In this document: one piece after another, positions 7,767-15,898 of the stretch
Numbering within the stretch: position 1 is the first letter of the stretch
How the letters are laid out: every line of letters starts with the position of its first letter
NCBI GenBank assembly: GCA_037445185.1
Contig: JBBIKZ010000018.1
Coordinates: 1-27,728 of the forward strand
Reading direction: 5' to 3'
Source: JANWZL01 sp037445185
GTDB taxonomy: Bacteria > Pseudomonadota > Gammaproteobacteria > Burkholderiales > Thiobacillaceae
DNA: 27,728 bases
Position numbers and translations under genes: made by a program
Notes under the pieces: model-generated
Told to the model about the DNA's origin: nothing
Database searches by the model: none
What the model saw: only the letters and a program-made list of their open reading frames with translations

Positions 7767-7842
7767 TGGTGGGTCGTGCAGGATTCGAACCTGCGACCAA
7801 CGGATTAAAAGTCCGCTGCTCTACCGGCTGAGCTAACGACCC
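7767..7842 (-). tRNA. tRNA-Lys (anticodon UUU)
   Basis: On the minus strand the 76-base gene begins GGGTCGTTAGCTCAG, has the anticodon loop CTTTTAA within stem GCGGA/TCCGT, a T arm with GGTTCGAATCC, and ends GACCCACCA with CCA encoded. The acceptor stem GGGTCGT/ACGACCC pairs fully. The anticodon UUU reads Lys AAA/AAG. The 5' end is about 13 bases from a strong promoter -10 box. It lies between tlpA-like and ilvB genes, all on the same strand. Confidence 0.97.
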
Positions 7843-7855
7843 AGCGAAAGCGACT

Positions 7856-7885
7856 ATTATCGCCGAATTGCGTCGGTCTCGTCAA
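7856..7885 (-). promoter_or_regulatory. promoter of tRNA-Lys
   Basis: On the minus strand TTGACG (7885-7880) and GATAAT (7861-7856) match 5 of 6 consensus positions each and are 18 bases apart. Transcription would start about six bases before the mature tRNA 5' end, a typical arrangement for a single tRNA gene. Confidence 0.65.
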
Positions 7886-7886
7886 T

Positions 7887-7901
7887 GCAGACCTGGTCTG
7901 C
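7887..7901 (-). terminator. hairpin directly after the TlpA-like gene stop codon
   Basis: GCAGACC and GGTCTGC form a perfect inverted repeat starting two bases after the stop codon at 7904. There is no following T-run, so it is at best a weak terminator or an mRNA end-protecting structure. It lies directly upstream of the tRNA promoter. Confidence 0.3.
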
Positions 7902-7903
7902 GG

Positions 7904-8518
7904 TCAGTATGTGCTCCTGCGGGTCTTTTGCGGCGGCGTCGCCGGCTTGGACTTGCCGTAGTCCGCTTCCTTGACGTCGATGGCCTGGGCCGACTGATCC
8001 GCGCCTGCACCGAGGTTTTTCTTGTTCCAAGAAGACACGAAGGCCTGGATGTTCCGCAGTTTCACCTGGCCCGGGATGAACATCACGATCTCGCCATTGG
8101 GGTCGTACAGGTAGGAGGTGGGGTAGAAATCCACCGGCCCCACCTGGCGGAACGGGCTGGCCGGATTACGGCGCGATCCACCGGCGACGATGGCGTGAAA
8201 GTCCAGGTTGTGGCGGGTTGCCGCGTCACGCACGACGTTTTCGTCCGGGCCGTAATCCAGGCCGATGCCGATGACGACGTAGTCCTTGCGTTTGTTGAGC
8301 TCATTGAGCACGGGCACCTCGGCCCAGCATAGAGGACACCAGGGCGCCCAGAAATTGACCAGCACCCATTTGCCGCGGAAGTCCGATAGCCTGATCGTCC
8401 GGCCATTGATGTCGGCGAACTGGAAATTGATGGCCTTGGCGGACTCGGCCTGTGCCTGGGCGGGCCCGCTCGCCAGGAGACACATGCCGAGGAGCCAGGC
8501 AACGAGGTATCTGCGCAT
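7904..8518 (-). CDS. periplasmic TlpA/ResA-like thiol-disulfide protein
   Basis: The 204-residue product has a signal peptide (MRRYLVAWLLGMCLLASGPAQA, cut near residue 22-24) and a thioredoxin fold of the AhpC/TSA-Redoxin type. The active site is Trp-Cys61-Pro-Leu-Cys64 in NFWAPWCPLC, preceded by the ISL..FRGKWVLVNFW-like strand typical of TlpA/ResA. The C-terminal tail is Lys/Thr/Arg-rich and probably disordered. It would act in the periplasm on cysteine or heme-binding thiols, or on sulfur compounds. It follows the YeeE/YedE permease by 69 bases, so a role in reducing or trapping a transported sulfur species is reasonable but unproven. A cytochrome-maturation role is the alternative. Confidence 0.85.
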   Translation of the reverse strand: MRRYLVAWLLGMCLLASGPAQAQAESAKAINFQFADINGRTIRLSDFRGKWVLVNFWAPWCPLCWAEVPVLNELNKRKDYVVIGIGLDYGPDENVVRDAATRHNLDFHAIVAGGSRRNPASPFRQVGPVDFYPTSYLYDPNGEIVMFIPGQVKLRNIQAFVSSWNKKNLGAGADQSAQAIDVKEADYGKSKPATPPQKTRRSTY

Positions 8519-8587
8519 TCGTCATCCTTCACTGGACACCGTGGCGCCGCACCGGCGACGGCCGCCAGGGGGGGCCGCCCGCCAGCA

Positions 8588-9703
8588 TCAGGCGTCCCGC
8601 ATCATCAAATAATACTGAACTTTCATGGTGACCGCAGCCCCGGTCACGATGGCGAAGAAGACGATGATCGAGCCCACCGCCAGGGTGGAGATGCCGGTGA
8701 CCCCCTGCCCGATGGTGCAGCCCAGCGCGGTGACCCCGCCGAAGCCCATCAGCACGGCGCCGATCAGGTGACGGAACATGTCCTGCGGGGAGGTGAAGTA
8801 TTCCCAACGGAAGGTCCGGTTGAACACCGAATAGAGGAAAGACCCGATCACCACGCCGAAGACGGTGGCGATGGCGAAGGTCACGGTGGTCGAGGCGTCG
8901 GTCCAGTAGGCCCACAAGTCCATGGTGAACCCCAGCGGCGCGACGAAGCTCATCGACTCGGCCAGTTTGGAGTTGGTGCCGAGATAGGCCGGCTCGAGGG
9001 TATCGGGGTGCTCCGGCAGGAAGCCGAGCTTGCCGGTGACATACCAGCCGCCCACCACCACCAGACCGACCACGAAGCCGGCCAGCATGTTATCCGGGCT
9101 GCTGCGGAAGTCTTTGCTGGCGAAGACGAAGGCCATGATGGCCAGGCTGATGGCCACGGCGACGATGAGCTGGCCGAGGGCATTGTCGGCGCCGACGAGG
9201 AGCACCGGCAGGGTCTGTAGGTGATCGAAGTGATAGGTGACCGCATCGGCCTCCAGCACGTTGACGCGGAACCAGCCGAAGATGCCGCGCAGGGTGACCA
9301 GCGCCGAGTAGCCGAGGAAGAGGAAGACCACGACCGACTTCAGGTTGCCGCCCCCCAGACGCACCAGCGTGCGCTGGCCGCAGCCGGAGGCGAGCGTCAT
9401 GCCGACACCGAAGGTGAGTCCGCCGACCAGCATGGCGAGCCAGGGCAGTCTCGAGCTGGTGTAGATGGTCTTGGTCGGGTCCAGGTGGCCCACGTACTCG
9501 AGGACGGCCGTGCCCAGGATGGCCACCGCGATGGCCAGCAGCCAGGCACGCATGCGGCCCCAGTCACCCATGTTGACGACGTCCGAGACCGCACCCATGG
9601 TGCAAAAGCTGGTCTTGTTGGCCACGTATCCGAAGATCAGCGCCAGGACGAAGCCCAGCCAGACGACCATGTGGGTGATCTCCTGCACCTGTTCAGCTTC
9701 CAT
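8588..9703 (-). CDS. YeeE/YedE family sulfur-compound permease
   Basis: The 371-residue protein has about nine to ten hydrophobic helices and the conserved cysteine motifs of the YeeE/YedE family, whose characterised member TsuA imports thiosulfate. The visible motifs are TSFCTMGAVSD (Cys34), ASGCGQR (Cys108) and LGCTIGQG (Cys329). In TsuA such cysteines pass the substrate along the pore. It is longer than the two-part half-size forms, so one chain probably forms the whole channel. ATG 9703 has a strong AGAGGAGA site upstream. Its partner here is a periplasmic thioredoxin-like protein and not the TusA-like YeeD that often accompanies it. Substrate is inferred from family only. Confidence 0.88.
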   Translation of the reverse strand: MEAEQVQEITHMVVWLGFVLALIFGYVANKTSFCTMGAVSDVVNMGDWGRMRAWLLAIAVAILGTAVLEYVGHLDPTKTIYTSSRLPWLAMLVGGLTFGVGMTLASGCGQRTLVRLGGGNLKSVVVFLFLGYSALVTLRGIFGWFRVNVLEADAVTYHFDHLQTLPVLLVGADNALGQLIVAVAISLAIMAFVFASKDFRSSPDNMLAGFVVGLVVVGGWYVTGKLGFLPEHPDTLEPAYLGTNSKLAESMSFVAPLGFTMDLWAYWTDASTTVTFAIATVFGVVIGSFLYSVFNRTFRWEYFTSPQDMFRHLIGAVLMGFGGVTALGCTIGQGVTGISTLAVGSIIVFFAIVTGAAVTMKVQYYLMMRDA

Positions 9704-9751
9704 CGTTGTCTCCTCTGGTGATTTGGGAAGTGGTCACAAAAACTAGCGTGT

Positions 9752-9768
9752 TTGAGCGCCCGGCTCAA
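9752..9768 (-). terminator. hairpin at the queC stop codon, possible terminator
   Basis: On the minus strand TTGAGC and GCTCAA flank a five-base loop, with the queC stop codon inside the first arm. A TTTTT run follows about eight bases later. It separates the tol-pal-que run from the YeeE/YedE gene. The offset T-run makes termination efficiency uncertain. Confidence 0.35.
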
Positions 9769-10448
9769 TTCGACATCTCTACCATATAGCGCGTCACATC
9801 CGGCAGGCCGGCATCGACAAAGCCCTGACGGCGAAAGCGGCAGGCATCGCAGCGGCCGCAGGCCCGCCCCTGGGGGTCGGCCTGATAGCAGGACACGGTC
9901 AGGGCATAGTCCACGCCCAGTTCCGTTCCAAGTCGGATGATCTCGGCCTTGCTCAGGTGGATGAGCGGGGCCTCGATGCACACCCGCTTGCCCTCGAGCG
10001 CCCGCCGCGTGGCCACGTCGGCCAGTCGCTGGAAGGCGGCGATGAACTCGGGGCGGCAATCGGGATAGCCGGAATAATCCACGGCGTTGACGCCGATGTA
10101 GACGGCCTCGGCCTCCAGCACCTCGGCCCAGCCCAGGGCGAGCGCCAGCATGACCGTGTTGCGCGCCGGCACGTAGGTCACGGGGATGCCCTCGGTGGGC
10201 GTCTCGGGCACGCGGATGCTCGGGTCGGTCAGCGCCGAGCCGCCGAACTGGCCCATGTCGATCCCGACGATGCGGTGCTCCGCCGCCCCGAGCTGCCGGG
10301 CCACGGCCCGGGCGGCATCGAGTTCGGCCGCATGCCGCTGACCGTAGTGCACGCTCAGGGCGTGGCAGGCATGCCCCCGGCTGCGGGCGAGCGCCAGCGT
10401 GGTGGCGGAATCGAGCCCGCCGGAGAGGAGGACCACCGCCCGGCTCAT
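9765..10448 (-). CDS. queC: 7-cyano-7-deazaguanine synthase
   Basis: QueC converts 7-carboxy-7-deazaguanine to preQ0 using ATP and ammonia, in synthesis of the tRNA base queuosine. The 227-residue product starts MSRAVVLLSGGLDSATT, with the PP-loop SGGLDS at residues 9-14. Near the C-terminus, CYQADPQGRACGRCDACRFR supplies the four cysteines of the zinc site. ATG 10448 overlaps the queE stop by four bases (ATGA). The frame is open upstream but that region lies inside queE. It is last in the ruvB-tol-pal-que series. Confidence 0.96.
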   Translation of the reverse strand: MSRAVVLLSGGLDSATTLALARSRGHACHALSVHYGQRHAAELDAARAVARQLGAAEHRIVGIDMGQFGGSALTDPSIRVPETPTEGIPVTYVPARNTVMLALALGWAEVLEAEAVYIGVNAVDYSGYPDCRPEFIAAFQRLADVATRRALEGKRVCIEAPLIHLSKAEIIRLGTELGVDYALTVSCYQADPQGRACGRCDACRFRRQGFVDAGLPDVTRYMVEMSN

Positions 10449-11098
10449 CTGCCCGCCACCTCGCCCCAGAGCAGCTTGTGCAACTGAAGCTGCATGCGCA
10501 CGGGCAGCCCATCGCGCAGGATCCACTCGGCCAGCTCGCGCGGCGCGAGGCGGCTCCAGACGGGCGAGAACAGGACGGCACAACGCTCGTGCAGGCGGTG
10601 CGCCTGCAGGACTTGTCGGGCCCAGGCGTAGTCGTCGGCGTCACAAAGCACGAACTTCACCTCGTCGCGCGGGGTGAGGTGATCCAGGTTTTCCCAGCGC
10701 ATACGAGCCAGTTCACCCGAGCCGGGCGTCTTGATGTCGACGATGCGGGCGACGCGCGGGTCGACCGTGGCGATGTCGAGCGCGCCGCTGGTCTCCAGGC
10801 TGACATCGAGGCCGGCATCGCAGAGCTGGGTGAGGAGCGCCGGACACGCCCGCTGGGCGAGCGGCTCACCACCGGTCACCGTCACGTGCCGGGTCGGATG
10901 CCTGCGTGTGGCGGCGACGATCGCCTCCACCGTCATCCATGTCCCGCCCTGAAAGGCGTAGTCGCTGTCGCAGTAACCGCAACGCAGCGGACAGCCGGTG
11001 AGGCGGACGAAGACGGTGGGCAGCCCGACCCGACTGGCCTCCCCCTGCAGGGAGAAAAAGACCTCGGTGACACGCAGACGCGGCCCGGCAGACCTCAC
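10445..11098 (-). CDS. queE: 7-carboxy-7-deazaguanine synthase
   Basis: QueE is a radical SAM enzyme that rearranges 6-carboxy-tetrahydropterin to 7-carboxy-7-deazaguanine, just before QueC. The 217-residue product has VTEVFFSLQGEASRVGLP, then the Fe-S motif CPLRCGYC (CxxxCxxC) near residues 36-43, and VTGGEPLAQ, the SAM-binding GGE motif. GTG 11098 overlaps the cpoB stop by four bases. The order cpoB-queE-queC is well known in pseudomonads and relatives. Confidence 0.95.
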   Translation of the reverse strand: MRSAGPRLRVTEVFFSLQGEASRVGLPTVFVRLTGCPLRCGYCDSDYAFQGGTWMTVEAIVAATRRHPTRHVTVTGGEPLAQRACPALLTQLCDAGLDVSLETSGALDIATVDPRVARIVDIKTPGSGELARMRWENLDHLTPRDEVKFVLCDADDYAWARQVLQAHRLHERCAVLFSPVWSRLAPRELAEWILRDGLPVRMQLQLHKLLWGEVAGR

Positions 11099-11874
11099 TT
11101 CAGCGTCGTCAGCAGTTTGCGTGCGTTTTCCGCGGCCCGGCTCTGGGGAAACCTGGCCACCAGCTGGTCGAGCAAGGCCTGGGCTGCGGCCGTCTCACCC
11201 GTTTGTATCCTGGCGCGGGCCAGGCTCAGCATGGCATCGGGCACCTTGCTGCTAGTGGGGAAGTCGTTGAGCAGCTTCTGATAGGCCTGTATCGCGCTGG
11301 CGTAGTCGCCTAGGTTGGCATGGGCCAGACCCAGCCAGTAATAGGCATTGCTGGCCAGGCTGCCGTTCGGATATTCGCCGAGGAAGGCCTGAAACGCGCT
11401 CACCGCCGCGCTGTAATCGCCGGACCTGAACTGGGTCAGGGCGGCTTCGTAGCTCCGACTCTCGCTACGGGTATCGAAACCGGCGCCCAGCAGCGTGCGG
11501 CTCGGCTGCAGTTGGACCGGCTCCGGCGCGGCTGTCACGGGACGGCTGGCGAGCTCCTTGAGGCGGCTGTCGAGGTCCTCGTAGAGGGTCTTCTGGCGCC
11601 GCTGCGTCTCGGCCATGGCGTATTGCTGCTCTTCGAGCTGACCGCGCAGGCGTGCGACATCCGCCTTGAGCTCGGCCATCTGGTTGAGCAGGTTGAGCAG
11701 GCCCTGATTGCTGAGCTGGGCCTCGAGACGGCGCAAGCGGTCCTCCAGGGCGCGCATGTCCTGGCGCGTCTCGTTCTGGCGCAGGGCCAGTTCCTCGAGC
11801 GTGACGGCGCTCATCGCCGGGCCCGCAGCCAGGGTCAGCAGGCCGACGAGCAGGGGGAGGAGGCGCCTGTTCAT
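11095..11874 (-). CDS. cpoB: cell division coordinator CpoB (YbgF)
   Basis: CpoB is a periplasmic TPR protein that links Tol-Pal energy to PBP1B-dependent septal cell wall synthesis. The 259-residue product has a signal peptide (MNRRLLPLLVGLLTLAAGPAMSA), then an N-terminal coiled coil at about residues 28-105 rich in Glu, Arg, Gln and Leu that mediates trimerisation and TolA contact in E. coli. At least three TPR units occupy the C-terminal half (YEAALTQFRSGDYSAAVSAFQ, AYYWLGLAHANLGDYASAIQ, and a third). ATG 11874 overlaps the pal stop by four bases; translation upstream in the frame lies inside pal. Confidence 0.95.
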   Translation of the reverse strand: MNRRLLPLLVGLLTLAAGPAMSAVTLEELALRQNETRQDMRALEDRLRRLEAQLSNQGLLNLLNQMAELKADVARLRGQLEEQQYAMAETQRRQKTLYEDLDSRLKELASRPVTAAPEPVQLQPSRTLLGAGFDTRSESRSYEAALTQFRSGDYSAAVSAFQAFLGEYPNGSLASNAYYWLGLAHANLGDYASAIQAYQKLLNDFPTSSKVPDAMLSLARARIQTGETAAAQALLDQLVARFPQSRAAENARKLLTTLK

Positions 11875-12557
11875 TCGCCGACGTAGTGGATCTCGGTCCG
11901 GCGGTTCATCTTCCAGGCGGATTCGTCGTGCCCGGTGACCGCCGGTTTTTCCTCGCCGAGGCTCACCGCATCCATCTGGCCATCGGGCACGCCCAGCAGG
12001 GTCATGGCCTGCCGGACGCTCTCGGCCCGGCGCTGGCCCAGGGCCAGGTTGTATTCCCGGCTGCCACGCTCGTCGGCGTGTCCCTGCAGGATCACCTTGA
12101 AACCGGGGTTGGCCTTGAGATAGGCGGCGTGCACGTCCAGGATGGGCTGAAAACGTGGGTCGATGACCGCGCTTTCGAACTCGAAATAGATCACCCGCTG
12201 CGCCAGGGGGCTTGCCGGGTCCCGGTGGGCGCCCGGCGTGGTGACGTCGGCGGTCGCGGCCCCGGCCACCGGCGTCATACCGGCCGTCGCGGCGGGGGGC
12301 TGGACCGCCGTGGCGGGCAGGGCGCGCGTCTCGACCACCGGCTGATCCATCGGGACCGTGGTGCCGGCTGCCGTCGTCGGCCGGGCGGCAGGTGTCGGGG
12401 TGGTGGCCGCCGGGGCGCGGGTCGCCTCGGTCACCGGCGTGGCCGTGCTCACCTTGGCCGCGCCGCTGCTCTCGTCTATGGGGGCCTCGGTCTGCGTGCC
12501 CGCACAACCTGCTAACACTAGGTTGGCCAGCGCCACAACCATCGCTCGTCTGATCAT
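11871..12557 (-). CDS. pal: peptidoglycan-associated lipoprotein Pal
   Basis: Pal is an outer-membrane lipoprotein that binds peptidoglycan through its OmpA-like domain and partners TolB and TolA during constriction. The 228-residue product has a lipobox ending LVLAGC with Cys18 as the lipidated residue. An Ala/Thr/Pro-rich linker covers about residues 20-105. The OmpA C-terminal domain follows, from VIYFEFESAVID through LQGHADERGSREYNLALGQRRAES, with the diaminopimelate-contacting Asp and Arg conserved. The linker makes it about 50 residues longer than E. coli Pal. AGGAG precedes ATG 12557; tolB ends 37 bases upstream. Confidence 0.95.
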   Translation of the reverse strand: MIRRAMVVALANLVLAGCAGTQTEAPIDESSGAAKVSTATPVTEATRAPAATTPTPAARPTTAAGTTVPMDQPVVETRALPATAVQPPAATAGMTPVAGAATADVTTPGAHRDPASPLAQRVIYFEFESAVIDPRFQPILDVHAAYLKANPGFKVILQGHADERGSREYNLALGQRRAESVRQAMTLLGVPDGQMDAVSLGEEKPAVTGHDESAWKMNRRTEIHYVGE

Positions 12558-12594
12558 GAACCCACTCCTGTTGAGTTTGCGTTGAATCCGATGT

Positions 12595-13881
12595 TCAAGG
12601 GGCCCAGGCAGGCTCCCTCAGGTCGCCGCTTTGCGACAGCCGCTGCCGCACGCGGCCGTCGACGCTCACCGTCGCCAGCACACCGCGGCCATTGACCAGC
12701 GTGGCGTAAAGGATGCTTTTGCCGTTGGGCGCGAAACTGGGCGACTCGTCGAAGCTGGTGTCGGTCAGCACCTGCATCTGCCGGGTGGCCAGATCCATCA
12801 CCGCGATGTGGAAACGCCCGTCGCGGCGGTGCACGAAGGCCATCAGGCGACCATCCGGCGAGATCGCCGGCGAGACATTGTACCCGCCTTCGAAGGTGAT
12901 GCGCTGCGCCTGACCGCCGGCGAGCGGTATGCGGTAGATCTGGGGCGAGCCGCCACGGTCGGACGCGAAGTAGAGCCACTGGCCGTCCGGGCTGAACACG
13001 GGTTCGGTGTCCAGGCCCGGGCTGCTGGCGATGCGCCGGGGCTCGCCCCCCGCCGCGTCGATCAGGTAGATCTGGGAGACGGCATCGCGCGAGAGGGTGA
13101 CGGCGAGCTGGCGGCCATCCGGCGACCAGGTGGGGGCGGAGTTGGAACCGCGGAAATCGGCCAGCACCTGTCGGCTGCCGTCGGCCAGACGCTGCACGTA
13201 GACGATGGGCTTTTTCTTCTCGAACGACACGTAGGCCAGGCGCGTGCCGTCCGGAGACCAGGCCGGCGAGATGATGGGTTCGGGCGAACGCGCCACGGTG
13301 AAGGCGTTCTGACTGTCGGCGTCGGCCACCTGCAGCTCGTACCAGCCGTCCTGCTTGAGGATGTAGGCGATGCGCCCGCTGTAGTTGCCCGGCTCGCCGA
13401 GCAGCTTCTCGTGCACGACATCGGAGATGCGGTGCGCTGCGGACCGCAGGCCGCCGGCCGGCACCGTCACGCTCAGGCCCGCCAGTTGGCTCTGTCGCGG
13501 CACGTCGTAGAGCCAGAAGCGCACCTCCAGACGTCCGTCCGGCAGGGGCAGCACCTGGCCGATCAGCAGCGCGTCCGCCCCCACGGCACGCCATTGCGCC
13601 AGGCGCACCTCCTCCGGACGGGTGGGGGAGACATCCTGCCCCTTGGCGCTCACGACCTGGAAATAGCCGCTGCGGGCGAGGTCGGCTGCAACGACGGCGG
13701 CGGGATTGTCGCCCGCCACGCCCGCGGGCATGGCGAAAGGGACCAGGGCGACGGGGATGCGCTTGGCCGCCCCGCCGACGATCTCGATGGTCATGGCCGC
13801 ATGGGCCGAGAGGGCGACGGACAGGAGCAGCGGCAGCAGGACGCGCAGCCAGTCGCGATGGATGAAGAACGGCAGGGTCAT
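12595..13881 (-). CDS. tolB: Tol-Pal system protein TolB
   Basis: TolB is a periplasmic protein with an N-terminal TolA-binding alpha/beta domain and a C-terminal six-bladed beta-propeller that binds Pal. The 428-residue product has a signal peptide ending near LSAHA and the mature start AMTIEIVGGAAKRIPVALVPF. Propeller blades show repeated SPDG turns (WSPDGTRLAYVS, WSPDGRQLAV, FSPDGQWLYFAS, ISPDGRLMAFVH, FAPNGKSILYAT). ATG 13881 gives a normal signal peptide. ATG 13923, which overlaps the tolA stop, would add 14 residues and is an alternative start because the ribosome site for 13881 is poor. Confidence 0.95.
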   Translation of the reverse strand: MTLPFFIHRDWLRVLLPLLLSVALSAHAAMTIEIVGGAAKRIPVALVPFAMPAGVAGDNPAAVVAADLARSGYFQVVSAKGQDVSPTRPEEVRLAQWRAVGADALLIGQVLPLPDGRLEVRFWLYDVPRQSQLAGLSVTVPAGGLRSAAHRISDVVHEKLLGEPGNYSGRIAYILKQDGWYELQVADADSQNAFTVARSPEPIISPAWSPDGTRLAYVSFEKKKPIVYVQRLADGSRQVLADFRGSNSAPTWSPDGRQLAVTLSRDAVSQIYLIDAAGGEPRRIASSPGLDTEPVFSPDGQWLYFASDRGGSPQIYRIPLAGGQAQRITFEGGYNVSPAISPDGRLMAFVHRRDGRFHIAVMDLATRQMQVLTDTSFDESPSFAPNGKSILYATLVNGRGVLATVSVDGRVRQRLSQSGDLREPAWAP

Positions 13882-13922
13882 GGTCGCGATTCTATCAACA
13901 GGCGTGTGCCAGGGCGCCGGCA

Positions 13923-14780
13923 TCAGGTCCCCGTGCCCTCCTCGTCGAAGGGGCGGAATTTCAGGATCAGCTCCTCGCGAAAGGCGCTCGCCAGCTCCCG
14001 GTCGGGCGGCAGCGGCAGCGGCGACGCCTTGAGGATGGCGAGCTCGACCTGGCGGTCGTAGGCCGGCTGACCGCTGGACTTCACCAGGGTGAGCCGGAGG
14101 ACCTCGCCGTCGGGCAGCAGACGCACCTGATAGACGACTTCCGGGTTCCCCCTCAGATTCGGCGGCAGGATGAGGTAACCGTGGATCTTGTTGCGTATGC
14201 GCCCGCGGTAGTCCTCGATCATCTTCAGGCGGGCGGCGGCTTCGGCCTGGCTGCCTGCCCCGCGCTGCAGCAGCCGGGCCTCGCCGGCCAGCTCCTCCTG
14301 CAGCTGATGCGCCAGCTCCTCGTCCAGTTCCCGGCGCGCCCGTTCCTGGGCGAGCCGTCGCGCCTCCTCCTGCCGCTGCCTCTCGAGCTCCTGCCGGCGT
14401 GCTTCCGCCTCCTGCCGCTCGCGTTGCTGCCGTTCGGCCTCCTCCTGCCGGCGCCGCTCCGCCTCGATGCGGGCCTGTTCCCGTTTCTCTGCCTCGAGAC
14501 GGCGGCGTTCCTCTTCTTTCCTGGCCTCGAGTTCGATGTCGGCCTCGGGCGCCATGGCAGGGGGCGACGGCAGCGGTTCGGGGGCCGCAACGGGCTCCAC
14601 CGGCGGGGGTGCAACCGGCTCGGGCAGTGGTGGCAATTCCGCCCACAGATCGGCGTACACCGGCAATTCGGGCAGGCTCTTCCAGGTCACGCTGAACACC
14701 AGGCCGAGGAGGAAGAGGCCGTGCACCAGCATCGCCATGGCGCCGGCCCCGAGATACTGGCCGCCGGTGGGATGGATCAC
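13923..14780 (-). CDS. tolA: Tol-Pal system protein TolA
   Basis: TolA spans the periplasm, transmitting proton-motive force from TolQR to TolB/Pal. The 285-residue product has an inner-membrane helix at about residues 13-34, a Pro-rich segment (LPPLPEPVAPPP), and a long Glu/Arg/Ala/Gln helical domain II at about residues 85-195. The C-terminal globular domain (IRNKIHGYLILPPNLRGNPEVVYQVRLLPDGEV) matches the TonB/TolA fold. It is shorter than E. coli TolA (421 residues) because domain II is short. The start is GTG 14780, overlapping the tolR stop by four bases. Confidence 0.94.
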   Translation of the reverse strand: MIHPTGGQYLGAGAMAMLVHGLFLLGLVFSVTWKSLPELPVYADLWAELPPLPEPVAPPPVEPVAAPEPLPSPPAMAPEADIELEARKEEERRRLEAEKREQARIEAERRRQEEAERQQRERQEAEARRQELERQRQEEARRLAQERARRELDEELAHQLQEELAGEARLLQRGAGSQAEAAARLKMIEDYRGRIRNKIHGYLILPPNLRGNPEVVYQVRLLPDGEVLRLTLVKSSGQPAYDRQVELAILKASPLPLPPDRELASAFREELILKFRPFDEEGTGT

Positions 14781-15190
14781 GCGCCCCCCGGCTTGACCAG
14801 GAGCCCGACACGCGGCGCGCCGGCCTTCTGCAGTGCGTCCATGACCTGCATCACGGCCTCGTAGCGCACGTCCTTGTCGGCGGAGATGACCACCGGCTGA
14901 TCCTTGCGCGCCTTGAGCCGCTCGGCCACGGCCTGCACGAGCTGCTCGCGATCGAGGAGGGTCTCGTCCTCGGGCGCGGCGCGGTCACGCAGCAGCAGGC
15001 TGCCATCCTGCCTGACCATCACCTCCAGCGGGGCGGCGGGCGCCGTGCCGCTCTTGCCCACGCTGGGCAACTCCACCTGGCCCGGCGTGATGAAGGGGGC
15101 GGTCACCATGAAGATGACGAGCAGGACCAGCATCACGTCGATGTAGGGCACGACGTTGATCTGGTTGATGGCGCGTCGGCTGCGTCTCAT
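14777..15190 (-). CDS. tolR: Tol-Pal system protein TolR
   Basis: TolR is the ExbD-type partner of TolQ in the proton channel. The 137-residue product has a short basic N-terminus (RRSRRAINQINVVPYIDVMLVLLVIFMV in part) with the single transmembrane helix. The key proton-path Asp is in PYIDVMLVLL near residue 17. A periplasmic domain with the segment VISADKDVRYEAVMQVMDALQKAG follows. ATG 15190 overlaps the tolQ stop by four bases. Confidence 0.96.
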   Translation of the reverse strand: MRRSRRAINQINVVPYIDVMLVLLVIFMVTAPFITPGQVELPSVGKSGTAPAAPLEVMVRQDGSLLLRDRAAPEDETLLDREQLVQAVAERLKARKDQPVVISADKDVRYEAVMQVMDALQKAGAPRVGLLVKPGGA

Positions 15191-15894
15191 GCGTTGGCGG
15201 CGTGACGGATGCGGCCACGCTGAACCAGGATGGCGTACTCCTCCATGAACACCTCCAGGCTGTTGGCCAGCCGGTCGATGTCATGGCTGAAACGGTTGTA
15301 CGCCACCACGGCGGGGATGGCGGCGAAAAGCCCGATGGCGGTGGCGATCAGGGCCTCGGCGATGCCCGGCGCGACGTGCGCCAGCGTGGCCTGGGAGACG
15401 TTGGCCAGGCCGCGGAAGGCGTTCATGATACCCCAGACGGTGCCGAACAGGCCGACGTAGGGCGAGACCGAGCCCACCGTGGCGAGAAAGGGTAGATGCG
15501 ACTCCAGGGCATCCAGCTCGCGCTGATAGGCGGCCCGCATGGCCCGGCGCGTGCCCTCCAGCACATGCATCACCTGGGCCTGGGGGGCGGAGGACAATCT
15601 TTGCTGGGCCCGGTAGCCGCGATCGAACAGGACCTCTATGCACGACTGCTCCTTGCGTTGTTTGACCTGTTCGTACAGGGCGTCATGGCTGTCGTTTTCC
15701 ATCGCCTCGTAGAACTCGCGCTCGAAACGTTCCGTCAGACGCCTCTCCCGCCGCAGCAGGAAATACTTGTAGAAGATCACCCACCAGGAGGTGAGCGAGG
15801 CGGCGAGCAGGAGCAGCATGACGCCCTGCACCACCCAGCTGGCGGAGAGCACCAGGGCGATGAGCGAGAGGTCTTGATCGACGGCGAATGGCAT
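15187..15894 (-). CDS. tolQ: Tol-Pal system protein TolQ
   Basis: TolQ is the MotA/TolQ/ExbB-type proton channel subunit, with three membrane helices. The 235-residue product has helix 1 near the N-terminus (WVVQGVMLLLLAASLTSWWVIFY in part) and a large cytoplasmic loop rich in charged residues. Conserved LATVGSVSPYVGLFGTVWGIMNAF and IAEALIATAIGLFAAIPAVVAYN cover helices 2 and 3. It starts at ATG 15894, four bases after the ybgC stop. It powers TolA and is co-transcribed with tolR and tolA. Confidence 0.97.
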   Translation of the reverse strand: MPFAVDQDLSLIALVLSASWVVQGVMLLLLAASLTSWWVIFYKYFLLRRERRLTERFEREFYEAMENDSHDALYEQVKQRKEQSCIEVLFDRGYRAQQRLSSAPQAQVMHVLEGTRRAMRAAYQRELDALESHLPFLATVGSVSPYVGLFGTVWGIMNAFRGLANVSQATLAHVAPGIAEALIATAIGLFAAIPAVVAYNRFSHDIDRLANSLEVFMEEYAILVQRGRIRHAANA

Positions 15895-15898
15895 GGGG

